From assembly GCA_019775845.1 (NCBI GenBank), contig JADQAV010000028.1, positions 558,001 through 622,000 on the forward strand: 64,000 bases of DNA, in the 5' to 3' direction. A program made the translations under genes and the position numbers. The stretch comes from Myrmaecium sp. VS I D KN 1 (Eukaryota > Ascomycota > Dothideomycetes > Valsariales > Valsariaceae). The notes beneath the pieces were generated by a model. That model did not search any database, was not told the DNA's origin, and saw only the letters and a program-made list of their open reading frames with translations. This document shows, piece by piece, positions 14,382 through 26,450 of this stretch (position 1 is the first letter of the stretch; each line of letters begins with the position of its first letter).

Positions 14382-17175
14382 GGGTCAATTATGCACCCGG
14401 TATTGTTGGATCAACTGCACCTGGATGCGAGTGCTGCAGTAGGTCTGCGGGGAAACAGTGGGAGTCCCTCAATCAGCCAAACCGGTTGGCAAGGGTATAA
14501 TATAAATTTAAGAACAACGACTGGTTGGGCACTTTTGGGCTGATTAGCAGAGGTAAGGCCGTTTCAACGACAGCCTAACCTCACCTGCTCTCTGTACGCG
14601 CTGGTGGATATGCTTGATTTTCTTACTAGCGCCGCCCCCGCGAGGGAATCATACGAACAGAAGGGGCTTGAAAACTCGCGATGAGCATCATATCAGGGCA
14701 GGCGGTAGCAGGTAGGTTCGTGAGAGGGAAGTGGTTGCCCGTGACGCAAGCGCTCACCGAGTCATTTCCTATAACTCTTCGAAATCGCTCTATGGGAGGG
14801 AACAGTGTACCGGCCAGTCAAGACTCTTTGGGAGCAACGGCGATTGATGGTTTTGAGGGAGACGACAGATCCGAAGGAGCCCACATTTCACTCGGAGTGC
14901 CGCCGGTTCCTGGCAAGGGCACGCCGCGTCGGCAGGATGGAGCGTCCGCCTGGCAACGTTGGAGAGCGAAAGAGAGAAAGAGGTAAAGAGGTGGGAAATG
15001 GGGCCGAGCTCGGTGCTATTTTCATGCTCCTGGAGGCTAGACGGCAGAGGTCTGTGGCGCCAGAGGTCGACACCGAGAATGATAATTCATTTGCGGCGGG
15101 AGATGCGGAAGGTCGGCCGCGGTCTGGGAGAAAAGGTTATACCTACTGCGTATAAGTCATACTGTAGTGCGTAATGGTATGCCCCGCCCATCGGATTGAA
15201 CACAACAGCTCCATGACTGTAGTCCAACCTGAGAAACGTCGCTGTTGCCTCAGGTTTCTCTAAAGGAACCCTCGCCTACTTCATCTCTCCACTGTCAGTC
15301 AACCCAGCGAGCTCTACGCTCTTCCAGAGTACCAGCAAGTCTCTACTTTATAAGGTCAAGAGGTCCAAACTTTCCCCTTCATACTTCGCACACACGCACA
15401 AAAGCAAACAACGGACCGTCTCGGGGGTATTGGACGTGGGCATGCTTTTCCGCGGCTTAGCCCCTGGCGTTACAAAAGGGCGCAACGATTTTGGCCATCC
15501 CGCGTGCTTTCAGCACATCGGTGGCTTGTATATTCGTGAGCAACTCTAATAGCAAGCATGGCGGAGCAGGTCAGTATGAAGTACTATAATGCTACATAGT
15601 ACTTCCTGACCTCCTGTTCTCCTCACAAGCTTATGGCCAGACGTTCAGCCTGGCGTCCGAACTGATAGGGGCTCAATCGGTTGCAAGAAGTGTGTTCTAA
15701 TGTCACGATCACATACCAACCATCTTGACAGATTAGTGGGTTCCTGGCCTTCTGGAAGCAATAACGAAGCTGTAGCCTCTTCTCATGGCACCCGCCGGCC
15801 CGCTAGGGTGAAGTTTATCAACGTTGGGCTGGCCTAAGTCTCGAGAACTGGGGTTCATGTGCAGGCAGGTAGATCATTTCGGTGCGTGGGTGCATATGTT
15901 GGCTCAGGGGCCGGAAACTCGAGCTCCAAATCCTTAGATGATCGAACATTCATTCGGTCCCACGACAGGCTTGTTCTGTGTGAACAAAGAGATATCCGAT
16001 ATCCAGCCGGCCATGCTCGTCAGACATGAATTAGCCTTGACGAACAAGAGCTTGATTTGTTTCCGGTCTCGATACCGTACAACGTGAGCCTTAGAGCTTG
16101 TCTGCCGGGAGATTCTTTTTAAGTGGAGTCGTCGATGTCTGCAAGACATGTGGGCTCCACGAGTTGTAACAGTGGCTCGAGGCCGTTGGAGGACCAGAGG
16201 CAGCGTGTTGCCATTGCGAGGGCCTCTAGGTTGGCACCCGGCAGTTCTGTTGCTTAACGAAGGGAGACTCATACGTAACGGAGGTCTGAAAAGCCGTCTT
16301 GACTGTCTCGGTGAGCCTCCCGACCATCATGGTCGCACCCCGATTGACGACGTGAACATGGCAAATATAATAGGACCTATGTTTCTGAATCGGAAGCCAG
16401 GCTGGAGCAAGGGACCTGCAATGAGTCGATTGCCGTTGGAGGTATCTGCCGGGATTGACTAATGGCTTCCAGCGAACCTAGCGGCAGCTCCCCTCGGATC
16501 AATCCTATTGTGCCTTTCGAAAGAGAAAAGTGAGAGTTCTTGAGCGGACAAGTCCCGGAACAACAAGTCCGCCCCGCCGTAACTTCCCAGGGCCATCCCA
16601 TGGAAGTGAAACAACGCCGAGAAGCGGTGCTGAACTTGTGCCTGTCCGATCTAGGATAGGTGTAAAAACATGGAGCCCACCCTTCCATCAAACAGTTTCC
16701 CGCCAGGTACTTAGCACATGCGTGCACACACAAGTCTCACAACCGTGAGATTCATTTTCCTGTTGTCATACTCAGCCAGACCTCTTCGCTTTCTTCAGCC
16801 TCACCGAGGTCGGCGGTCATGCGTTACAGCGTCGCATGTGTTCCCGTAGGCGGTCGTACAGCATTCCCCTTCGACATCCCGTTATTGCATGTCCAGTAGC
16901 GTGAGTTAAATCGTCCCAGATGAACGAACCCTGCCGAACCGAGGTGGCTCTGCCCATGTGTCCGCTCCACCATCTCCCCTCAACGGAAGAAGGAGGAGGC
17001 TGGAGGAAGGAAGCAGAAGGAGGGGAAGCAATGAGGAGAAAATTTTCTGGCAGATCTGCACTGCACAGAGCGCCCAGTGGCGCTCGAGGGAGCTCTCCGA
17101 AGGTCGTCGTCTCCTCTCGCAATGCACTGGGCGCGCCGGGGCCGTTGAGCTTAGCAGAATCCTTCGACCATGCGG

Positions 17176-17184
17176 ATCTGATAA
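17176..17184 (+). promoter_or_regulatory. ATCTGATAA, candidate SreA-type GATA-factor site
   Basis: Exact match to ATCWGATAA, the extended motif bound by fungal iron-responsive GATA repressors (SreA/SRE1), which shut down siderophore genes when iron is sufficient. It lies between the divergent NRPS and sidA genes, about 1.8 kb from the sidA start and 2.8 kb from the NRPS start. Function is inferred from motif and location. Confidence 0.55.
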
Positions 17185-17623
17185 CTTTAAAAGCCTTGGC
17201 AGGTGTGGGTTAGCTTTTGACGAAGCGGGAGTCAACATGGCTCTTGACCTGTGGGTTAGCCATGACCTTCATGTGAAAAGAAGCCCCGGCTGCCATTGCT
17301 GCGGTCGTAATCATTATGAGGGGACGTTGGGCAGGGAGGCCTCTCCTTAGCCGAGATTTACCTCTCTGTTTTATCCCTCCTCCTTCACTTACTCTCTCCT
17401 CTGTCTTCGCCTGGGTAAAGCGGGGTTCGTGCAGCGGCGGTACGAGCGGACCTCTTTACTCCTTGGGCATCCAGGGCCGAATTGCACGCGCAATCGTGTT
17501 TCCTTTCCGGGGATCCACCCATCCACCAAACCACCGCAGCTCCATCAAGGAGGGCCTCTGCGGTTACTGCCTCCACTAGTCTTGAATGACGCGTCTTGGC
17601 GTGCTACTGTCCCGCTATCAAAA

Positions 17624-17632
17624 TTATCAGAT
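17624..17632 (-). promoter_or_regulatory. Second ATCTGATAA site, reverse orientation
   Basis: TTATCAGAT on the plus strand, an exact ATCTGATAA on the minus strand, 1.3 kb upstream of the sidA start. A plain reverse GATA site (CTATCA, 17615-17620) sits 4 nt away, giving a tandem GATA pair, a common layout at sites of GATA factors with two zinc fingers. Confidence 0.6.
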
Positions 17633-18935
17633 CTTTCGATGATCTTTTCGAGGGCAGGCCGATGCCTGCTAGTGCTGTCTTGAGGACCCCCGGGCCCGTC
17701 CCATCTCTGCTTCACCGCGTAGGCCGACCCGCAAGTAGAGGAAGACGTGCGAACGATGTTGGGACGGACGGAGATTGTCCGCGCTTCTGTCGGCTTTCTG
17801 CTGCCAAACTCCTGCTCGTCCCATCATCTCCTGAGAGCCGGAACGTGTAGAGGCCGATTCGAAACGTTCTGACACCGGCCGAACGTGGATTCACACTTGC
17901 GGTCTGGGTTTTCTATGCCGGCCTAGAGGGGGGCCTAGGAGTTTCTATGGAGGGCTACTATAGGCACAATGGGTTGTCCTAGGAAACTTTTCCGTCATCA
18001 AAACGTGTAGCCAGAACTTCCCGAGCGATGCGTGGCTTTAGATATAGGTGCATGCTGTACCATTCTCAATCGGAGGACCAGTATAATGCTCCTTCTCTGC
18101 TATAAAAGATAGCCTTGAAGATTGTTCTTATACATTATCGGTGAATCAGAAAAGTGACAAGGTCTATATGACTGAATCCGGACGGGAGGCGGACTGAACA
18201 ATAAATTACATGCTCAATTACCGGTACCTCGGTGTAATCTGGCCGCTTCACCTGTGGTCCCTGGCAGCTAGGTGCTCGTGTGTACCTTAGCACCAAGCAT
18301 TCGCCATTCGGGCCTAGCCGGTGCGAGGCATGGTCAAGGTAGCGCGCAGCGAGGTAACTAAGGTAGTATATACATATACCCACGAGTGCCCGCCGCCTTC
18401 GGGATTCGCCCTGTATTCTTCTTTTCCGGAGCAGCAGTCGGGTCTCATGAAGTTATAGGTGCGCTTTCTTACCATGAACTCCCCATACACTATCCTCAAC
18501 TCGTGTATACATAGCTCCGGGCCATCTACGTAATGCATTTCACGGTCTAGGACAGCCACTGACACAAACACCAGATCATCGCGATCTTTTCCTTAGTCCT
18601 TCTCCGTCATTGCTTCAACAGCCTCGTTCAGAGCGTCCAGATTTTTATTGTACATTAATACCCCAGCTAGGACTGTAAGTCGCCCATCATCCTCTCCGCA
18701 GCCGGTTTACGTCCTCTCCATTGTGGTTGGCAAACGTCGGGATCAGAGAACGACGTTGGATTCCCATGCAGGCGCGCGCCTCGTCGAATAAGATGTATGC
18801 TTCTGTAAGGCTGAGGCTGATACCAAGGTTTTGGAACGCCTACCGAGAGATTGTTATGCTCGGCGGGAAAGTCTCACGGCTGACCGAGTTTCTGTCCTTA
18901 GATCAAGCCAATCAGAGGCGTTACACATAGAAGCT

Positions 18936-20603
18936 ATGAGCCCTCACGCCGACGTAGACACCATGCCAGTTAACGGAACCACGACTTTGTACGATGGCCC
19001 TGTGTACTCCCATGCCTATTCCACTCAAGGGCTCAGCGCTCTGAGACAAAGCCAAAACCGATCGCATCTCCGCCATACCCCGGACGATGAGCTTCATGAT
19101 CTCATTTGCATAGGATTTGGACCGGCCTCCCTCGCCATTGCCGTAGCGCTTCATGACTCAATTGAAGAGGGAGAAGAGTTCCCCGAACTCTCCGGAGGAA
19201 AGTCGCCCAAGGTCACCTTCTTGGAGCAACAACCGCAGTTCGCCTGGCACTCCGGTATGCTTCTGGAGGGTGCCAAAATGCAGATCTCCTTCATCAAGGA
19301 CATGGCGACTTTGAGGAATCCCCGCAGCGAATTCACCTTCCTGAACTACCTCCATCACAATGATCGGCTGGTCGATTTCACTAACCTGAACACCTTCCTG
19401 CCTCGACGAGTTGAGTATGAGGACTACATGAGGTGGTGCGCCAGCTGGTTCGATGAGGTTGTCCGATACAGCCAGCGCGTTCTTCAAATTGTACCAGAGA
19501 AAGACGCATCTGGCAAGGTCAGCTCCTACCAGGTCATCTCGTCATCCTCCCACCCTGGAGCTCCTATCATAAGCCGTCGAACCAAGAATGTCGTCGTGGC
19601 CACTGGAGGTATCCCGAAGATCCCAGATCATCTCCCACAGAGACACCCAAGGGTCATCCATTCCGCCTATTACGCGCATGTCATGCCCAAGTTGTTCAGC
19701 AACCGCATGCACCCCTACCGCTTCGCAGTCATAGGTAGCGGACAAAGCGCCGCCGAGATCTTCCACAACATGCACGAGCAGTATCCAAACTCGAAGACAA
19801 GGCTCATCATCAAGACGGCCACCCTCAAGCCTAGCGATGACTCGCCATTGTGCGTCTTCTCTCTCACATTATGCCACATACATCGTCGCTAACCTTCTCT
19901 CATAGTGTCAACGAGGTTTTTAACCCGTCCCGGGTCGACGAAGTCTTTGCTTGCGACCCGGTTCTCCGCGCTGCTGCAATCAAGTGCGACAGAAATACTA
20001 ACTACGGTGTTGTCCGCCTGGAGCTCATCGAACGCATCTACGAGGATCTCTACATCCAGCGCCTCCGCTATCCCAGTGAAAATGAGTGGCCACACCGCCT
20101 GCTGACCCACCGCAACGTCCTTCGCATTGAGGACTCCCCGGCCATCCCCCACGGCGTGCGTCTGCACATCCGGGATGAAAGCGGAGCGTACCGTCCTGGG
20201 GACTTCGCGACGAACGAAATCCTCGATGTGGATGCCGTCTTCATTGCGACAGGCTACAGGAGAGATTACCACGAGGAGCTATTGAAGGAGGCAACCTGGA
20301 TCCGTCGCAAGGGGGACGAGAAGTGGAAGGTTACCAGGGACTACAGGGTTCAGGTCAACGATGCGCTGGTGAACGAAGATGCGGGGATTTGGCTACAAGG
20401 GTGCTGTGAGGAAACCCATGGCGTAAGTCACTCTCGATTGTTGTCCCTTTTGTAGTTTTTCGGTCCTGTGCTAATGCCTCTCGACGCAGTTGAGCGACTC
20501 GCTATTGTCTATCTTGTCCGTGAGGGGTGGCGAAATTGTGGACTCCGTTTTTGGAAGGGGACAGCCGCAGCCTTTGAAGTTGAACGGCTTCAGCGGACAT
20601 TAG
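18936..20603 (+). CDS. sidA: L-ornithine N5-monooxygenase (siderophore biosynthesis)
   Basis: Hydroxylates L-ornithine at N5 using FAD, NADPH and O2, the first committed step to hydroxamate siderophores. Exons 18936-19849, 19906-20422 and 20490-20603 give 514 aa, usual for the family. Motifs in order: FAD fold [17 protein letters not shown] (about residue 56), [21 protein letters not shown] fold [15 protein letters not shown] (about 264), the junction [15 protein letters not shown] formed only by splicing intron 1 (GTGCGT..CATAG, 56 nt), ATGYRRDY (about 418), and the C-terminal [18 protein letters not shown]. Intron 2 is 67 nt. I chose the ATG at 18936 because the open frame upstream does not resemble family N-termini; a second ATG follows 9 codons on. 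It is transcribed divergently from the NRPS, so the two steps of one pathway probably share iron control. Confidence 0.95.
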
Positions 20604-22310
20604 GTGAGGAATACTCTACTGGTCTTGAGTCAACGGGTTGTATTTGTATAAACGTTCTGGAGGTGGCTCTGCGTCTATTGCGACGAGGAGAGAAAAAAAG
20701 GCGAACGGAGTGTCATCGGAAAAGGCGTTTTTCATTATTCACGGCCCTGGAAACCGTTTCGTGCCCGTCTGCCCTATGCATTGTCAGTTTGATACAGAAG
20801 TTTTCGTCCGTCCCAGAGTTGATGATCTTCCGTGGATATATTGCTTTTCAACTTCAAGCAGTCAGGTCCTGCAATCTCCATCGCCTTCATCTTTAAGTGT
20901 TAAGCTCGGATTCCATCCCGTGCGTTTAGAGACGTGCGCGTGGTGCCCAATTCCATTGTCAAGGATGGCATCGTTCTGAAACAAAGCAAGCAGGCCTCGG
21001 CACTTCGCTCGGTCCCGCGTAAATGCGAAGGAATCGCCGTGTTCAGTCAAAGAACCTCTACCCAGTGCTCCGCGAAGAGGCAGAATGCTAATGGAGAAAA
21101 GGCGGCCATGGAAGCGGCTTCTTGAAGGGAATTACCTAGGGCGTGCGGCTCCTTCGCTTGGAACAGAGCCTTTGCAATAGGCGTTGGCAATGGACGGGAA
21201 GGCTGTACGCGCGCAGCTTGCCCTTACGGCTAGCAACGCTCCGGATCGATCTACACTAGAATGTGTCTATAGACTATAGCAGAGTCCCAACGAGCTGGCG
21301 GAAGCCAGATTGAGTGTATAAACGAACGCTGAGTGGATGCGAGTGACAACTGATGCTTCGGGACATGGCAGGCTGGTAGACACGTAAGGAGAGGGCGCTG
21401 CTCGAGCAAGTTGCATGCATCCCTTTTGGTTGGCAGACATTGTACCACCTGGCAGCAGGATGGGACAGCGACCGTACCGCGTAATAGCCTACCCTAAACC
21501 CCGTACGAAGTGAGTTGAGAGGGCATAGGAAGGGAGGACTGATGTGAGGCGCATGCCCAGTGTCTTGATCGGGAAGACATTCAGAGGCCGAACATAATAC
21601 GGATGGCTGCTTTTGAAGAAGGCCAGAATCGGTTATTTTTTTTCTCTCTATGTATGTAAGCTGTACGTGAGTTATGTAGGTAGTTTGTTCGTCGTGTCTC
21701 GAGGCGCCAACGACTGCCCATCCATCCATTGCGTTGCTTTTTGGTGGATGCGCTTGCGGTTTAGTCTGGCCCGCCGAACCCCATCTCTGCCCAGCACCAA
21801 CAACACAGAAGGGCTCACGTCAAGGTCCTCTCAGCCAGCCCTCGGACTTCCATCGAACCTCCCTCCTTCCTCATCCACTCTACCCGCGGCCTTCCTCACC
21901 TCCACCGCGCTGCCATCCTTTGTCGCAATCCCACCGTCGCTCCTCATCCGCTATCTATCGGCTTCCTGTTCCCCCGCGACTTTGGCTGCCGCCGTCATCG
22001 TCGCATCGCCGACGTCGATACCCTCCCCACCTATCGAACATTGAGCGCTGCCCTAAATCGAGACCAGTCCAACTCATCCTCAAACCCTCGCACTTTTTCA
22101 TAATCCTGTCTTACGAGCATTACCCGCAAAGGTTGGCATTGCCTATAGCGAGCTCTGTCATTCGACATCGGGCTCTGATTACGCTACTAAGCCTGCTTGA
22201 CTCGGCATGCGCGTCCACTGCTAGTCGGCGATACCAGTTGTAACTGGAACCCAACGCAGGACCCTCTGATTCCCGCAACCTCTACGCCTATTCTCCCCCT
22301 CGATATCACT
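20604..22310. other. Intergenic region between sidA and YAK1
   Basis: About 1.7 kb. It holds the sidA 3' end and the YAK1 promoter and leader. From about 21,840 to 22,150 the plus strand is rich in C and T, as in fungal promoters and 5' leaders. The longest frames here (about 150 codons at 21274-21729 minus, 169 at 21734-22243 plus) show no family features. Confidence 0.5.
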
Positions 22311-25288
22311 ATGGATTCTCAGTGGAGTCCTTACGCGGAGACCCCGAACCGCCAGGCGCGGTACGCTCCCCAACCGCTCGCTTCGACACATACCCCCAGA
22401 GATACTACGACTCAGCCGTCTACCAAGACCGAACCCTACGCCTCCCCGCCGACCGCCCCTTCGCGATCGGATGCAATGTCTTTAGGATCTCCGCTTGGTC
22501 CTCTATTGAAGCAGGCGGATTACAACGGCGACGGTGACGGTGACGTAGCTATGGAGGATGCGGATCCGTACAAGTCAAAGTATTTGCCGCGGACATCCCA
22601 CCCACAGAGACATTCGCAACAGATCATACAGCAGGAGGAATCCGCAGCGACGCGGCGCTACTCGCCCATGAATCTCTCCCCCACCTCGCCCTATGCTTCG
22701 GCTCCCTCGCAGCAAGGCCACAATGCATATACGAACTATACGCCGCAAAGCCAGAGCAGGCAGTCTCCCACTCGCGGAAATCCGTATATGTCTCCGCCGA
22801 ACTACTACTCTCCGCCTTGTAAGTTCTGATGCAATCTTTGGCATGTTTCACGAGCTGACATGCTGGCTAGCATCACGCAGCGGACCCCCTCAACTCCCGC
22901 CTATTCAGTCCAACCTAGGTTCTGATGGCTATTACCCCCAATCTGCCACTGCGCAGCTGGATTCGATATTCGCAAAGCAAGCCAGATCGCCGAGACAGTC
23001 TGGGACGCCAAGCTCAAGTTCACAAGGGTCCCGCGGAGCCGTCCCAACCTTCACCAGGTGCACAAACATTGCAGAGCTGAAGCCCAAGATCAATGCACAA
23101 CCGGCATTCAGGCGGGCAAACCCGGATGGTGGTTTCCTTAGCGTGAGCATATTACACGGACACACTTCTGGGATCGTGCTAATAATCCGTGGATAGCCTT
23201 TGCAAGCGTTGACGACCCAGCTTCCCGCGACTTACCGAATATGCAATCCCAATTTCAAATATGAGTCCTCAAGGAATCCCCGAAGAGTACTCACTAAACC
23301 TAGCAAGGGCGTGAAGAATGACGGGTATGACAACGAGGACAGCGATTATATCCTCTACGTGAATGATATACTCGGCTCTGAGGAGTCCGGGCACAAGTAT
23401 GTTTCATGGCTTGCGCCACAACCTTCTTGACCGATACTAACCTACGGCACAGGAACCGTTATTTGATTCTCGATGTACTCGGCCAAGGCACCTTCGGTCA
23501 AGTCGTGAAGTGCCAGAATTTGAAAACACAGGAGGTCGTTGCGGTCAAGGTTGTCAAGAACCGCACGGCATACTTCAACCAGAGTATGATGGAAGTTTCT
23601 GTGCTTGATCTAGTAAGCTCAACGCCACGAGTAGAAATACGGCAAACGCTGACCGCTCGTAGTTGAACAAGCAAATGGATAAGAACGACGACCATCATAT
23701 CCTTCGGCTGAAAGATACCTTCATTCACCGTCAGCACCTATGCCTTGTGTTTGAGCTTCTAAGCGTCAATCTCTATGAGCTTATCAAACAGAACCAATTC
23801 CGGGGCCTGAGCACAACGCTAGTCCGTGTATTTGCACAGCAATTACTGAACGGCTTGCAGCTGCTCGGCAAAGCCAGGCTGATACATTGTGACCTCAAGC
23901 CAGAGAACATCCTGCTCAAGAAGTAAGTAGGACCGAACTTGTTAGATCTGACGTTTCTAACAGACATCGTAGTCTGGAGAGCCCAATAATCAAGATCATC
24001 GACTTTGGATCTGCCTGTGACGAGAGACAAACGGTCTACACCTACATACAGTCCAGGTTTTACCGCTCGCCCGAGGTTCTTCTCGGCCTTCCATATTCGG
24101 CAGCCATCGATATGTGGTCGCTCGGTTGTATTGTCGTTGAACTCTTCCTCGGTTTGCCCCTCTTCCCAGGATCTTCAGAGTACAACCAGGTCGCAAGGAT
24201 CACAGAAATGCTTGGCCTGCCTCCTACATGGATGCTTGAAATGGGAAAACAGTCTGGCGAGTTCTTTGAGAAGGTCCACGATGAGTTCGGAAGGAAGACC
24301 TATAGGCTGAAAAGTATGGAGCAATACTCCCGCGAACATGGTACCAAGGAGCAGCCCAGCAAGAAGTACTTTTCCGCCACGACTTTGCCCGAAATTATCA
24401 AGAATTACCCGATGCCGAGGAAGAATATGAAACCCGCCGAAATTGAGAGAGGTAAGTTCGCGCTTGGGCGGTACAGTGGGATTTGGACTAACACCATTAG
24501 AAATGGCCAACCGTGACGCCTTCATTGACTTCGCTCAAGGGTTGTTGAATCTCAATCCCCTGGAGAGGTGGACACCAACTCAAGCCAAGGCGCACCCGTT
24601 CATCACTCAGCAGAAGTTTACCGGTCCGTTCGTACCTCCAATGACTTTACGCGGAGGCTCGAACAGATCGCCTGCTCCTGGTGTCCAAGAACAGCAAAGG
24701 GCTGAAGCGATCAGTAAACAGCGAGCTCAACAAGCTGCTCAAGCGCAGGCGCAAGCTCAAGCTCAAGCCCAGGCCCAGGCCCAGAACGCTGCTTACGCCA
24801 GTATGCAGATGGCTCAGTATCCCCAAAGCCCACATGCGCAAACACCGAATATGTACAATATGTATAGTCCAAGTCACCAGCCTGCTCCGCCACCATACCC
24901 TTCACAGCAGGGCTATGCACAGCCAATGGCACCCATGCAACAACCTCAGGCGCCTAGATACAGCACCCAGCAGAACCTATACGCGCAAGCTACGACTAGA
25001 GCTGGACGACAACGGGCGTCCACCATGGATCAGCAACAGAGCGGCATTCCGCCAGCAATTCAGCGAGTCATTAGCCATCTGGACCCAAATGCGCCTATCC
25101 GGCTTCAACCCTCGCCTGCATATTACCCACCTCCTCCGGATGGTGCACCTGATGCAAATAACCCAGGCACTAGGCGACGAGGTAGCAGAACTGGCGCGAA
25201 CCACGGAAGAAGCAATAGAGATTTTATCCGAACTCTCGAAGATCGCACCTTGGAGGAGGGGTTCATGAACAACTCCCACTGGCAATGA
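22311..25288 (+). CDS. yak1: YAK1-type dual-specificity (DYRK family) protein kinase
   Basis: Serine/threonine kinase that autophosphorylates on tyrosine; in yeasts it acts opposite PKA/TOR in nutrient and stress growth control. Seven exons: 22311-22818, 22871-23142, 23197-23396, 23453-23612, 23663-23922, 23973-24451, 24501-25288, encoding 888 aa; the six introns are 49-56 nt. The N-terminal ~300 residues are low-complexity, rich in Ser, Pro and Tyr. The kinase domain spans about 328-660: GQGTFGQV loop, VAVKVV lysine, [19 protein letters not shown], and the DYRK activation-loop YTY followed by [10 protein letters not shown]. The stretch just before it ([13 protein letters not shown]) is characteristic of Yak1. 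The tail is Gln/Ala/Pro-rich, with an Ala-Gln dipeptide run near residues 708-725. The start at 22311 is the first ATG with a plausible N-terminus; an in-frame ATG at 22197 would add 38 residues. Confidence 0.93.
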
Positions 25289-26450
25289 GCAGTATGAGCT
25301 GTTCTGGGATTATCTTCAATTCCATTCGAGAGGCCGCACCGCCGACTGGATCTATCCGTAATGGTCCTACATAGAGGGCGGACTTCATAACTCCGACCGG
25401 GTTACTTCCCATTGCAACTGGATGAAAAGCATTGCTTAGTTTGATCAGGGTGGGGCACCAGGAAAAGCCGTTCAGACACATGTACCTGAGACACTTGAGC
25501 ATACGATCAAGCTGGTATGTGCCCGGCGGAGTCAGTACGCACGCCGTGGCACGTCCTAGATCTGCTCGTGGCTCAGCTACGGGGGAATATGTGGCGTAAG
25601 ACGCTCGAGAGCCCGAGCCCTGTCTTTACCAGGCCGGAGATGGTGGGCGCAAACGGATTCACCTTGCAGTGCTTTTGTGCAGGCTAAAAAATGACAATTC
25701 CTTGCAGCCTGGTTATCCAGAACATCAGACAGTATATTCCTCCTTCCTTTGTTTCCACCATTGTTTCGCCACCCGGCTGCGCGAACACGTCCGGGTTTTG
25801 TGCATACATGTATTTTAACGGATGAAGTGCAGAGTCATGGCATGGGAGCTGTGTCTTGATGAAGTGCTTGCAATGTCACAATCATTTGAGATCCTTGGAG
25901 TCACCTCGTTCATGAACTTGATCCCGTAATCCGTTGGAAATGCTATTTCCACGATACTACATCAAAGAGCTGTAGTGTGACTCTTTTATTTACCGTGAAG
26001 TAATTAACTGGGTGGGATCCAACTGAGCAGATGTCTTCCGTAAGCCCAATGAACGCATTCGAGTGAAGCCATTCGCTTAGGACCATGGATTTTGAGATGG
26101 AAGCCTGACAACACCTTCCACATTTTGTCTGACTCACAAAATCTCACATGATAGCAGAGCTGCAGCTTCTGAAACCTTGACCGTTCAGACGCATTCTCAA
26201 ATTCAAAGAAAAGTGATTCACAACTTCTCAGTTGCGGTCAAGCTGATTCTCTACTAAAGTCTAAAAGGTAGACACGTGACGCCAAGAGGTGATTTTGAGT
26301 GTGGGACTTAGTTCGCTTGAAAGCACTTTGACGCCCCTCCAAGTCCGGGGAACAAAATAATCCTCGCTGCCACCTCGCGTCCTCTACGGCCACACGCAGA
26401 CCCGCCCAGCTTCCTACAACACCCGGAAAAGCGTCCAAAAGTTGCCCAGC
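25289..26450. other. Intergenic region between YAK1 and eIF3c
   Basis: About 1.2 kb between two genes on the same strand. It contains the YAK1 3' region and the eIF3c promoter. No open frame above 80 codons outside the eIF3c antisense shadow, and no repeat or RNA gene that I can recognise. Confidence 0.4.

Larger units (their letters stand above)
14382..18935. promoter_or_regulatory. Gene-free divergent region between NRPS and sidA
   Basis: About 4.6 kb between the two divergent start codons. No open frame exceeds about 130 codons and none resembles a known protein. An AT-rich run (TATAATATAAATTTA, 14496-14510), roughly 120 nt upstream of the NRPS start, could serve as its core promoter. Besides two extended ATCTGATAA sites there are plain HGATAR matches near 15080, 15663, 15815 (reverse), 17615 (reverse) and 18107. 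A CCAAT lies at 18908, just upstream of the chosen sidA start. The region is long for fungal intergenic DNA and may include long leaders or an untranslated transcript. Confidence 0.6.

Noticed and set aside
14805-17350. Small frames (60-130 codons) considered as a gene between NRPS and sidA
   Set aside because: None shows a domain, splice-linked continuation or consistent codon use.
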